Below are positions 1-6,884 of a DNA stretch of 17,522 nucleotides, one piece after another. Source of the DNA: Saprospiraceae bacterium (GTDB taxonomy: Bacteria > Bacteroidota > Bacteroidia > Bacteroidales > JAIPBB01); contig JAIPBB010000086.1 of assembly GCA_021739805.1 (NCBI GenBank), positions 1-17,522 on the forward strand, read 5' to 3'. The notes beneath the pieces are model-generated. The model saw nothing but the letters and a program-made list of their open reading frames with translations, made no database searches and had not been told where the DNA came from. How positions within the stretch are numbered: the first letter of the stretch is position 1; each line of letters opens with the position of its first letter. The translations under genes were made by a program, and so were the position numbers.

Positions 1-72
1 TATAGCTTATGGCTCTGAATTTTTAATTTTACTTTAGCAAATCTAATATTAAATTTTTCTCCACAAATATTC

Positions 73-101
73 TTGACATATAATTTTTTTTTCTAATTTA
101 G
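73..101 (+). promoter_or_regulatory. Weak candidate promoter for the PD40 lipoprotein gene
   Basis: TTG at 73-75 is followed after 18 bp by TAATTTAG at 94-101, one mismatch from the Bacteroidota -7 box TANNTTTG. The box ends 28 bp before the ATG at 130. The region is very AT-rich, so a chance match is possible. Nothing else is seen in bases 1-129. Confidence 0.3.
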
Positions 102-129
102 ACAAAGCTTTTAACACTTAATCCCAATA

Positions 130-1212
130 ATGAATAAAATAATCTTTATTAAGCATACTATTTTATTGATATTTACAATAATACTGTTCGGTTGTTCCAG
201 TATTGATTATTCTTCTACACGGTCAATTCCACATGAAGCACAAAAAGAAGTTGTTCAAATAACAAACGAAAATGTTGCAGGTCCGCATGTTCTGATAAAT
301 GAAAATACTATAAACTGGTACACTCCTTCATATTTAAAAATCTCATCCGACGGAAAATACTATGCCTATTTCACTAGCGAAACAAAAGATGGAATTACTG
401 ATTTTAACATTTTAATAAAAAACATAGCAAATGATTCATTAGTTTTAGGTAAAAGAATTTTTGGGGATGTTGCCGGGCTGGATTTCTCACCAAATGCTAA
501 AAACTTAGTATTTTCTGCATTTAACGAAGGCAGTTTCAATATTCATATTATGGATATTGCGAGCGGGAAAATAAATATGAATGTAATTAGCTCCAAAGCA
601 AATGAAACTTGTCCGGTTTATTCAAAAGATGGAAATATAATTATTTACGCTCAAGCCCTGCAAACAACAAAATCAATAAATCAAATACCAGCTGCTTCCA
701 GAACTTCATCGAAATTCAAGTATAAGAAAATTAAAAAACACATTCAAAAAGTTTCTTATAAAGTGTATTCCAAAAACTTAAAAGAAAACAAGACTAAAAC
801 TTATATGGATGCTTATTCTCCAGCAATTATTAACGACATTGATATTCTTGCTTGCAAAAATAATACTGACAAAGGTTTGGGAGAAATATGGAAAATAAAT
901 ACAGTAAGCGGAATGGGGAATTCTTTAATAAAATCTTATCGTAAAGGTTATTCAACTCCTTGTGCTTCACCTGATGGGAAAAAGATTGTATTTGTTGGTT
1001 CAACTTTGCCGAAAAACTCAAAAACACCAATAAACCTCGATATATACGTTTCAAATATTGATGGTTCACAACTTGAACAAATTACATTTCACCCGGGGCA
1101 TGATTTATCTCCGGTCTGGTCACATGATATGAAATGGATTTATTTTATTTCGGAAAGAGGGAATGAGAAACGCAAATATAATGTTTGGAAGATTGAGTAT
1201 AAAGGTTTGTGA
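130..1212 (+). CDS. PD40/TolB-like beta-propeller lipoprotein
   Basis: A 360-aa protein, probably an outer-membrane-anchored periplasmic or surface lipoprotein. The N-terminus is a lipoprotein signal: Lys residues, a hydrophobic stretch at residues 9-20, then lipobox L-F-G-C with the lipidated Cys at 22. The rest contains WD40-like PD40 blades, recognisable as repeats of the form SPDGK-hydrophobic-F: near residues 75-85 (SSDGKYYAYF), 115-130 (FSPNAKNLVF), 160-173 (SKDGNIIIY), 280-292 (SPDGKKIVF) and 330-345 (WSHDMKWIYF). This fold is shared with the propeller of TolB, but the protein lacks the TolB N-terminal domain, so an exact TolB role is not claimed. The propeller probably mediates protein or glycan contacts. 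A Lys-rich linker at about 195-230 interrupts the blades. Its own promoter is weak (73-101) and it is followed by repeat-rich DNA. Fold assignment is good; function is unknown. Confidence 0.8.
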   Translation: MNKIIFIKHTILLIFTIILFGCSSIDYSSTRSIPHEAQKEVVQITNENVAGPHVLINENTINWYTPSYLKISSDGKYYAYFTSETKDGITDFNILIKNIANDSLVLGKRIFGDVAGLDFSPNAKNLVFSAFNEGSFNIHIMDIASGKINMNVISSKANETCPVYSKDGNIIIYAQALQTTKSINQIPAASRTSSKFKYKKIKKHIQKVSYKVYSKNLKENKTKTYMDAYSPAIINDIDILACKNNTDKGLGEIWKINTVSGMGNSLIKSYRKGYSTPCASPDGKKIVFVGSTLPKNSKTPINLDIYVSNIDGSQLEQITFHPGHDLSPVWSHDMKWIYFISERGNEKRKYNVWKIEYKGL

Positions 1213-1255
1213 AAGTCGGAAGTGAATGAGTAATTGGTAAGAAGTAGGCAATTGA

Positions 1256-1275
1256 CAATTGACAATTGTCAATTG
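1256..1275. repeat. 20-bp perfect palindrome, left copy
   Basis: CAATTGACAATTGTCAATTG is its own reverse complement. It is preceded by a partial extra unit (CAATTGA, 1249-1255) and followed by the duplicated word CGAGCAA-CGAGCAA at 1281-1294. The identical 20-mer occurs at 3665-3684. It sits between the stop of the PD40 gene and the ATG at 1305 and could form a hairpin in RNA. No transposase is nearby. I recall such mosaics of short repeated words in intergenic DNA of many Bacteroidota genomes, but cannot verify this here. Confidence 0.85.
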
Positions 1276-1304
1276 GAAAACGAGCAACGAGCAACAAGAA
1301 CAAC

Positions 1305-1943
1305 ATGAAACATTTAAAATACATATTAATTTTTATTTCGGTTTTAATAAGCTTTGAGATTTCTGCTCAATGGACTAAGGGAGGAAAGTTCACAGCTATG
1401 AGATTGATAGAAAAAACTGATGGAACAGGTCGTGAATTAATGTTTAATTATCATATTCCAAATGACACCAGCCTAACGGGAATGGGATTTACTATTTCGG
1501 TTGATGGCAGACTTTGGGACATTCCTGTTGGTTTTATTTTCAAGAATATTGAATGGAAACTTGGTGGTGCTTTTCGTCTCAGCTTTGATCAAACTACCGA
1601 TGCATATAAAAAACATTATTGGGCAAATCCAACTGACACTAATAGTCTTGCCACATTTTATACTGTTTATACTCCTTTCATTTATTCTGATTTAAGATTT
1701 AACTTTAATAAACATTTCGCCATTATACCACAAGTTGGTGTTTTTTATGGGTGGGGAAATATACTTTATGAAAACAGCCTTGGAGCTACAGTTGATGGTC
1801 CAAGACGAAGAATAGGTCCTGAACCACAAGGTTACCTTATTGGTCTCACTCTAAAACTAGGTCCAATTGGAATTACAGGAAGAAAGTTCTTCGACGATAA
1901 TTTTTACAATATGACTTCGATTGGTATTGGGTTCAAGATTTAA
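1305..1943 (+). CDS. Predicted outer-membrane beta-barrel protein
   Basis: A 212-aa protein of unknown specific function. The ATG at 1305 is preferred over an upstream in-frame TTG at 1266. The ATG begins a clean signal peptide (MKHLKYILIFISVLISFEISAQ, cleavage after Ala-Gln near residue 22), while the upstream extension would be encoded by the palindromic repeat. The mature part alternates aromatic/hydrophobic and polar residues in short strands separated by Gly/Asp/Asn turns. Examples are the segments near residues 60-80 (WDIPVGFIFKNIEWKLGGAF), 120-150 and the final strand ending GIGFKI. This is typical of an 8-10 strand outer-membrane barrel (OmpA/OmpW-size, PorT-like). No catalytic motif is seen. 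It could be a small porin or a secretion accessory. Confidence 0.7.
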   Translation: MKHLKYILIFISVLISFEISAQWTKGGKFTAMRLIEKTDGTGRELMFNYHIPNDTSLTGMGFTISVDGRLWDIPVGFIFKNIEWKLGGAFRLSFDQTTDAYKKHYWANPTDTNSLATFYTVYTPFIYSDLRFNFNKHFAIIPQVGVFYGWGNILYENSLGATVDGPRRRIGPEPQGYLIGLTLKLGPIGITGRKFFDDNFYNMTSIGIGFKI

Positions 1944-1997
1944 ATTCAATTCAGGATAGTTTTCTTGCTGACATTAAACAAATGCCTTATAAAAGTC

Positions 1998-2027
1998 TTG
2001 TCGCTAAAATCAAATTTACTAATTTTG
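1998..2027 (+). promoter_or_regulatory. Candidate Bacteroidota promoter upstream of the ABC permease
   Basis: TTG at 1998-2000, then 19 bp, then TAATTTTG at 2020-2027, an exact fit to TANNTTTG. The predicted transcription start is near 2033, giving a leader of about 95 nt before the ATG at 2129. The -33 box has only three of the four TTTG bases. Confidence 0.45.
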
Positions 2028-2128
2028 CTTATAATTATTTGTAATTTTTATGGTTAGCATAAAATTCAATTCTTTGCTCTGAAATTTTTCATATACAAAT
2101 ATTAAAAGCTGGTAAACAAAAGAAAAAT

Positions 2129-3460
2129 ATGAATAAAATCTCTCTTATAATAAAACGTGAATATCTTACCAGGGTCAAAAAAAGGTCTTTTATTGTTATG
2201 ACAATTCTAGGGCCTATTCTTATGGCATCCATAATGATAATTCCTATCTGGCTCGCAATTAGTTCGGAGGAAGATAAGAGCATTGCCGTTATTGACGAAA
2301 CGGGGTTTTATATTAATAACTTTCAAAACTCATCCACTATTAAATTCACTTATCTTGCTGATGACATTGAATATGCAAAAAGCAATCTCTACAAATCAAA
2401 CTATTACGCAATACTATACATTCCTGAGCCATCTGCACTAATTCCAACTTACGCAAAACTCTATTCCAAGAAAGAGGCAAGTGTAAATGTCAAAACCTAC
2501 ATTCAAAGCCAACTTAAAAAGGAAGCGAAAGAATTAGCATTAATGAAGGAAGGCATCGATTTAAAAACTCTTGAAAAAACCAATCTTGCTGTTACAATAT
2601 CTTCGGTGGTTATCTCTGAAGAAGGGATTGAAGAAGAAGGAAATCCTATAAGAAGCACTATACTCGGGATTTTTGGTGGTATATTAATCTATTTCTTTAT
2701 TTTCATGTTTGGTGTGCAAGTTATGCGTGGTGTGATTGAAGAAAAGACCAGCAGGATAGTGGAAGTTATTATTTCTTCTGTAAAACCTTTTCAATTAATG
2801 ATGGGAAAGATAATTGGTATTGCAATGGTTGGATTGACCCAGTTTTCACTATGGGCATTACTCACAGCAGGTTTGTTTGGACTTTTTCAACTTTCCTTTG
2901 CCGACCAAATCTCAGGATATAATAAAAGCAAAATGGAGATAGTGGATAACAGCTCTGTTATTCCTGATATTTCTGATAATATTTCAAATGAAAACAACCA
3001 GGTTGGCGAAATTTTCGAGTCCATTTCATCAATTAACTTTGGTGTGATGATAGTTTCATTTATGTTTTATTTCCTTTTCGGTTATTTGCTTTACGCTGCT
3101 TTATTTGCCGGAGTTGGCTCTGCCGTTGATAGTGAAGCAGACACCCAGCAGTTTATGCTGCCAATTACAATTCCTTTAATTCTTACTATGGTTTTGGCAC
3201 AGGTCATTGCAGCCGACCCTCAAGGGCCTGTAGCAATATGGCTTTCAATGATACCTTTAACTTCTCCGATTGCGATGATGATTAGAATTCCATTTGGCGT
3301 TGACATTTGGACTCAAATTGTTCCTTCAGTTGCTCTGTTAATTCTTGGTTTTCTGGGTGCAACCTGGATTGCCGCCAAAATTTACAAAACAGGAATTCTA
3401 ATGTATGGGAAAAAAACATCATACAAGGAGTTGTGGAAGTGGATTAGATACAAAAATTAA
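2129..3460 (+). CDS. ABC-2 type transporter permease (NatB-like)
   Basis: A 443-aa inner-membrane protein of the ABC2_membrane_3/NatB type, the membrane half of an export ABC transporter. Topology follows the family: one N-terminal TM (about residues 22-45, after the basic start IIKREYLTRVKKR), then a periplasmic domain of about 130 residues. A C-terminal bundle of five to six TMs follows, near 180-205, 225-255, 300-335, 345-370, 375-395 and 400-420. The family motif GVIEEKTSRIVEVIISSVKP lies at about 200-219, just after the second TM. The length is normal for the family. The usual partner ATPase gene, often immediately upstream in Bacteroidota, is absent: the upstream neighbour is the barrel gene and the downstream DNA is repeats. 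The ATPase may therefore be encoded elsewhere. The substrate cannot be told from sequence. Confidence 0.9.
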   Translation: MNKISLIIKREYLTRVKKRSFIVMTILGPILMASIMIIPIWLAISSEEDKSIAVIDETGFYINNFQNSSTIKFTYLADDIEYAKSNLYKSNYYAILYIPEPSALIPTYAKLYSKKEASVNVKTYIQSQLKKEAKELALMKEGIDLKTLEKTNLAVTISSVVISEEGIEEEGNPIRSTILGIFGGILIYFFIFMFGVQVMRGVIEEKTSRIVEVIISSVKPFQLMMGKIIGIAMVGLTQFSLWALLTAGLFGLFQLSFADQISGYNKSKMEIVDNSSVIPDISDNISNENNQVGEIFESISSINFGVMIVSFMFYFLFGYLLYAALFAGVGSAVDSEADTQQFMLPITIPLILTMVLAQVIAADPQGPVAIWLSMIPLTSPIAMMIRIPFGVDIWTQIVPSVALLILGFLGATWIAAKIYKTGILMYGKKTSYKELWKWIRYKN

Positions 3461-3463
3461 GAA

Positions 3464-3489
3464 GTTTGGAGTGCCTACAGTTTGGAGTG
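3464..3489. repeat. Short direct repeat GTTTGGAGTG, two copies
   Basis: GTTTGGAGTG occurs at 3464-3473 and again at 3480-3489, a 16-bp period. This is the start of the 428-bp gene-free interval 3461-3888. The interval also holds the ~45-bp tandem repeats, the second 20-bp palindrome and the promoter of the response regulator. Confidence 0.7.
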
Positions 3490-3490
3490 T

Positions 3491-3654
3491 CGGGTTTCAG
3501 GTTTCACACTTCGACTTCGCTCAGTACAAGGGTTTCGGGTTTCAGGTTTCACACTTCGACTTCGCTCAGTGCAAGGGTTTCAAGTTTCACACTTCGCTCA
3601 GTGCAAGGGTTTCAAGTTTCAAGTTTCACACTTCGACTCTCAGTGCAAGGGTTT
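3491..3654. repeat. Tandem array of ~45-bp units, about four copies
   Basis: Unit 1 (3491-3535) and unit 2 (3536-3580) are both 45 bp and differ at one base (TACAAG versus TGCAAG). Unit 3 (3581-3612, 32 bp) and unit 4 (3613-3654, 42 bp) are deleted or shuffled variants. The units share the core CACACTTCG...CTCAGTGCAAGG. Within each unit the word GTTTCA is itself repeated. The array is open in all three forward frames only because the repeats lack stops; those readings are low-complexity and not genes. There are no unique spacers, so this is not CRISPR. Confidence 0.9.
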
Positions 3655-3664
3655 CGGGTTTTTT

Positions 3665-3698
3665 CAATTGACAATTGTCAATTGAAAATTGTCAATTG
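3665..3698. repeat. 20-bp perfect palindrome, right copy, with extra half
   Basis: CAATTGACAATTGTCAATTG at 3665-3684 is identical to the copy at 1256-1275. It is followed by AAAATTGTCAATTG (3685-3698), which repeats the right half, so alternative hairpins are possible. It directly follows the tandem array. The two copies bracket the barrel and permease genes at a distance of about 2.4 kb. Confidence 0.85.
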
Positions 3699-3836
3699 AT
3701 TAATAGATTCAGGTGTTTTGAATATTTGGTCATTGTAATTTGAAATTTATTTGTATTTTGTTATTTGGTGCTTAAAAAAATGTTTGGATTGCACATTATT
3801 ATATATTATTTCCCATATATCATAAAATTCTTTCTT

Positions 3837-3867
3837 TTTGACAGCTTACTTTTTTTACTTAATTTTG
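3837..3867 (+). promoter_or_regulatory. Bacteroidota-type promoter of the response regulator
   Basis: TTTG at 3837-3840, a 19-bp spacer, and TAATTTTG at 3860-3867 match TTTG-N19-TANNTTTG exactly. The -7 box ends 21 bp before the ATG at 3889, implying a short leader of about 15 nt. No sigma-54 (-24/-12) box is seen here. Confidence 0.65.
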
Positions 3868-3888
3868 GAAATCCTTTAAATACAATCT

Positions 3889-5052
3889 ATGTTTAAAATT
3901 CTTATAATTGACGACGAACTTCCGATAAGACGTACTCTAAGAGAAATTCTTGAATATGAAAAATATAAAGTTGATGATGCTCCTGATGGTATTTCAGGTT
4001 TAGAACTAGCTGATAACAACAAATATGATGTAATACTTTGCGATATTAAAATGCCTGAAATGGATGGCATTGAAGTTCTCGAAAAACTTTTAGAAATTAC
4101 AGATACTCCGGTAGTTATGATTTCAGGTCATGGAAATATTGAAACTGCTGTGGGTGCGATTAAAAAAGGTGCTTTTGATTATATCGAAAAGCCATTAGAC
4201 CTAAACAGACTTCTGATTACCATTCGCAATGCAATGGACAAATCAAGACTTATTACTGAAACTAAAATTCTTAAACGCCAGGTAAGTACAACTTATGAAA
4301 TGATAGGCGAATCGGAATCAATTACTAAAGTTAAGGAATTGATTGAAAGAATTGCCCCTACAGATGCAAGAGTTTTAATTTCTGGAGAAAATGGAACAGG
4401 CAAGGAATTGGTTGCACGTTGGATTCATGAGCAAAGTAAGCGTGCCCCTGCTCCATTCATCGAAGTCAATTGTGCTGCAATTCCATCTGAACTCATCGAA
4501 AGTCAATTGTTTGGACATGAGAAAGGTTCATTTACTTCTGCTATAAAGCAAAAGAAAGGTGATTTTGAACTTGCCCATGGAGGAACATTATTACTTGATG
4601 AAATCGGAGACATGAGCCATTCGGCACAAGCAAAAGTGTTAAGAGCCTTACAGGAAAATAAAATAACCCGTGTAGGTGGAGAAAAAGAAATTAATGTAAA
4701 CGTCAGAATAATTGCTGCTACAAATAAGGATCTTGCTGAAGAAATTAAAAATGGAAATTTTAGGGAAGATTTATATCACCGTCTGAGTGTAATACTTATT
4801 CGAGTACCTCCATTAAAGGAAAGGAAAGATGACATTCCGTTATTATCGAATTATTTTATGGAAAATATTTGTTATAGCCAGGGCAAACAACCAATGGAAT
4901 TTACGGAAACTGCTTTTGCTCAACTTAAAAAAATGCCATGGACAGGAAATGTTCGTGAGCTTCGCAATGTTATTGAAAGGCTTGTGATTCTATGTGATAA
5001 AAAGATAACAGAAGATGATGTTAAAATGTATGTTCAGCCTTTGATGGAATAG
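3889..5052 (+). CDS. NtrC-type sigma-54 response regulator without a DNA-binding domain
   Basis: A 387-aa two-component regulator. Receiver domain, residues 1-115: acidic pocket D8/D9, phospho-acceptor D52 (CDIKMPEMDG), switch S79 and conserved K101-P102. AAA+ sigma-54 interaction domain, about 137-370: Walker A GENGTGK (166-172), sigma-54 contact loop G-S-F-T-S-A (213-218, a variant of GAFTGA keeping the key F-T), Walker B LLLDE (234-238), sensor I ATN (277-279), arginine-finger candidates R292/R298, and sensor II GNVRELRN (353-360). Family members normally continue for another 60-90 residues with a Fis-type helix-turn-helix. This one stops at 387, about 17 residues after the AAA+ lid, so it probably activates RNA polymerase-sigma54 from solution or through a partner. 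FlgR of Helicobacter and CtcC of Chlamydia are known to do this. No histidine kinase gene is adjacent. The stop is followed by 261 bp of non-coding DNA with no sign of a displaced Fis domain. Confidence 0.95.
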   Translation: MFKILIIDDELPIRRTLREILEYEKYKVDDAPDGISGLELADNNKYDVILCDIKMPEMDGIEVLEKLLEITDTPVVMISGHGNIETAVGAIKKGAFDYIEKPLDLNRLLITIRNAMDKSRLITETKILKRQVSTTYEMIGESESITKVKELIERIAPTDARVLISGENGTGKELVARWIHEQSKRAPAPFIEVNCAAIPSELIESQLFGHEKGSFTSAIKQKKGDFELAHGGTLLLDEIGDMSHSAQAKVLRALQENKITRVGGEKEINVNVRIIAATNKDLAEEIKNGNFREDLYHRLSVILIRVPPLKERKDDIPLLSNYFMENICYSQGKQPMEFTETAFAQLKKMPWTGNVRELRNVIERLVILCDKKITEDDVKMYVQPLME

Positions 5053-5273
5053 CAAATATTTATTATGAGAATTGGATTTTGTGTGCGGTGAAACATTAGT
5101 AAAGCAAGAGCTAGAAAAAAGAATGGACAAGTGTTCTACTAAATAACTCTAAAAAAATCAGCAAGCAGAATAAATCATGATTGATTATTGTTTCTAAAAG
5201 CTTCATATAGTAAATATTACTTTTAGGAAAAATTTCTGTAATTCATCTCCACACAAAAAAAACAATAAGATAT

Positions 5274-5304
5274 TTTGGGCTTTAAATCAAAAAAACTATC
5301 TTTG
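5274..5304 (+). promoter_or_regulatory. Bacteroidota-type promoter of the TPR lipoprotein gene
   Basis: TTTG at 5274-5277, 19 bp, then TATCTTTG at 5297-5304: an exact TTTG-N19-TANNTTTG. Transcription would start near 5310, so any reading frame start upstream (a TTG at 5275) is ruled out and the true start must be ATG 5314 or, better, ATG 5326. The 5053-5273 stretch before it shows no gene, only a short palindrome AATCATGATT at 5174-5183. Confidence 0.65.
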
Positions 5305-5325
5305 ATTATAAAAATGTTTCAACCA

Positions 5326-6366
5326 ATGAAAAGAAATTATAAGAAATGGGTTTTTCTAATTGCTATTCTAATGCTTATTACTAGTTGTGGAAAAAAGAAA
5401 TCTGCCGATGATTATTACAATAAGGGTTTAGTTCAATTTAATGCTGGAAATATTGATTCGGCTATTGTTTGTTACACTTTATCAATAAATAAAAACCCAA
5501 CCTATGTTAACTCATATATTCAGCGTGGAATTCTTTTTTCACAAAAAAGCATGTATCAGGAATCAATAGCTGATTTTGATAAAGCTATTGAACTTAATCC
5601 TGGAAATGAAAGCCTTTACTTAGCGAGAGGGGATGCTTTGCTAAATTTCGGAATGGCAAAGGAAGCAATGGATGACTTTAATTTTGTAGTTTCAAATAAT
5701 CCTAAATCGTATGAAGCATTAGTCAGAAGAGCCTTATCAAAATATTATTTAGGTGATATGCCCGGAGCTGACTCAGATATAACACAATCATTGATATTAA
5801 ACCCTAATTACGCACCTGCTTTTTATAATCGTGGATACATAAAATATCGAACCGGCGACTATATTAATGCTCTAAAAGACTTCACTTTAGCAGTTACATT
5901 TGACTCAACTATGATTAACGCCTTTTATAACAGAGGACTAATAAAAAGCAAGGAAAATGATCCCTTTGGTGCAATTAGTGACTTTACAAAAGTTATTAAA
6001 CTAAATCCACTAAACTCCAAAGCATATCATAACAGAGCCAATAATTATTATAAATTACGCCGTTATAGTTTAGCTATTTCTGATTTGGAGAGATCACTTC
6101 AAATTGATTCAACAAATCCTAAGGTTTATCTAAGTAAGGCGGTAGCAGAATACTCCCTAAATCAAAATGAAGTGGCTTTGCAGGATATAAATAGAAGTAT
6201 CCAATTAGACCCATTGCTGGCAAAAGCATATTTATATAAAGGTTCGATTTTGGCAAAATTTGGTGACTACACAAATGCAACAATTGAATTTCAAACCGCA
6301 GGAAGTATGGGTTTGATTTTAGCCCTGGATTCTTTAATGTATTACACAGAAAAACTTTCCAAATAA
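5326..6366 (+). CDS. Tetratricopeptide-repeat lipoprotein
   Basis: A 346-aa protein from ATG 5326. That start gives an ideal lipoprotein signal: MKRNYKKW, hydrophobic stretch 8-17, lipobox I-T-S-C with the lipidated Cys at 21. It also leaves a 15-nt leader behind the promoter at 5274-5304; ATG 5314 is the alternative. From about residue 27 to the end there are nine consecutive 34-residue TPR units with the usual signature (Y..RG......Y..A..D...AI.L.P), for example around 60-93, 162-195, 196-229 and 298-330. TPR solenoids bind proteins, so this is likely a membrane-tethered periplasmic or surface scaffold. There is no enzymatic domain. The stop codon is one base before the next ATG, so it is co-transcribed with the acetyltransferase. 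Confidence 0.9.
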   Translation: MKRNYKKWVFLIAILMLITSCGKKKSADDYYNKGLVQFNAGNIDSAIVCYTLSINKNPTYVNSYIQRGILFSQKSMYQESIADFDKAIELNPGNESLYLARGDALLNFGMAKEAMDDFNFVVSNNPKSYEALVRRALSKYYLGDMPGADSDITQSLILNPNYAPAFYNRGYIKYRTGDYINALKDFTLAVTFDSTMINAFYNRGLIKSKENDPFGAISDFTKVIKLNPLNSKAYHNRANNYYKLRRYSLAISDLERSLQIDSTNPKVYLSKAVAEYSLNQNEVALQDINRSIQLDPLLAKAYLYKGSILAKFGDYTNATIEFQTAGSMGLILALDSLMYYTEKLSK

Positions 6367-6367
6367 T

Positions 6368-6832
6368 ATGATTACGTTTAAACAGCTTAACAAAAATGAA
6401 TTTGATGATTTTTTTAACGTAATAGTACTTGATCATGCAAATCATTTATTCAAAAGTTCGGGTCAGGATTTAGGCTTTTGTTATGGTTTATCTAAATATA
6501 AAATAAATGAGTTATTGAATCAGGAAATTAATGGAATAGAACATTTTAAGCAGAAAATTCTTGATAACAAAACAGTTGTTGGTTATTTGTGGTATGCAAT
6601 GCAACAAGTTACAGCAAATCTAAAAAGCACCTTATATTATATATACATTCACAAAGAGTTTAGAAACAAGCATTATGGTAAGCTTGTAATGGAATTATTT
6701 GAAAAAGAAATGAGAAGCTGTGATGTAAATGAAATTAGCTTATTTGTTTTTGCAGATAACAAAATAGCACAAAATTTATATACTAATCTTGGGTATTTCG
6801 TTGTTGGTTACGATATGAAAAAAGACCTATAA
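6368..6832 (+). CDS. GNAT-family N-acetyltransferase
   Basis: A 154-aa single-domain GNAT enzyme that would transfer an acetyl group from acetyl-CoA to an amine. The acetyl-CoA-binding motif A is visible as YIYIHKEFRNKHYGKLVMELFE (about residues 91-112). It follows the family pattern V-x-x-x-[RQ]-x-x-G-x-[GA]: R99 and G104 are present, while the first pyrophosphate-loop Gly is replaced (K-H-Y-G-K). Motif B near the C-terminus reads NKIAQNLYTNLGYFVVGY (about 131-148), with the usual N-x-x-A...Y...GF/Y pattern. The substrate is unknown. It starts 1 bp after the TPR gene stop, so the two are probably translated from one message. Its stop at 6830-6832 sits just before the next promoter. Confidence 0.85.
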   Translation: MITFKQLNKNEFDDFFNVIVLDHANHLFKSSGQDLGFCYGLSKYKINELLNQEINGIEHFKQKILDNKTVVGYLWYAMQQVTANLKSTLYYIYIHKEFRNKHYGKLVMELFEKEMRSCDVNEISLFVFADNKIAQNLYTNLGYFVVGYDMKKDL

Positions 6833-6834
6833 TA

Positions 6835-6864
6835 TTTGTATATTAAAAAAAATTCTTACATTTG
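6835..6864 (+). promoter_or_regulatory. Candidate promoter of the contractile injection locus
   Basis: TTTG at 6835-6838, an 18-bp spacer, then TACATTTG at 6857-6864, matching the Bacteroidota TTTG/TANNTTTG pattern. The box ends 20 bp before the ATG at 6885. It lies in the 52-bp gap after the acetyltransferase and is the only strong promoter-like match in front of the injection-system genes. The locus therefore probably starts with the two-TM protein. Confidence 0.6.
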
Positions 6865-6884
6865 ATATTTGCAAATTTTAAATC

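Noticed and set aside
830..1069. Minus-strand reading frame inside the PD40 gene
   Set aside because: It is a shadow of the well-supported + strand gene with no recognisable domain. The same holds for minus-strand frames at 2089-2283, 3876-4070, 6119-6445, 10283-10495, 10832-11023 and 16490-16705.
3195..3212. Sigma-54-like TGGCAC-N6-TTGC
   Set aside because: The GG-to-GC spacing is one base too long and it lies within the permease coding region, so a real -24/-12 promoter is unlikely.
3491..3654. Possible CRISPR array
   Set aside because: Units abut directly and vary by deletion; there are no unique spacers of constant length and no cas genes.
3405..3699. Three overlapping forward reading frames across the tandem repeats (67-88 codons)
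   Set aside because: All three frames are open at once because the repeat unit lacks stops; the products are low-complexity repeats (VSGFTLRS, VSHFDFAQ, FRFHTSTS) with no start context.
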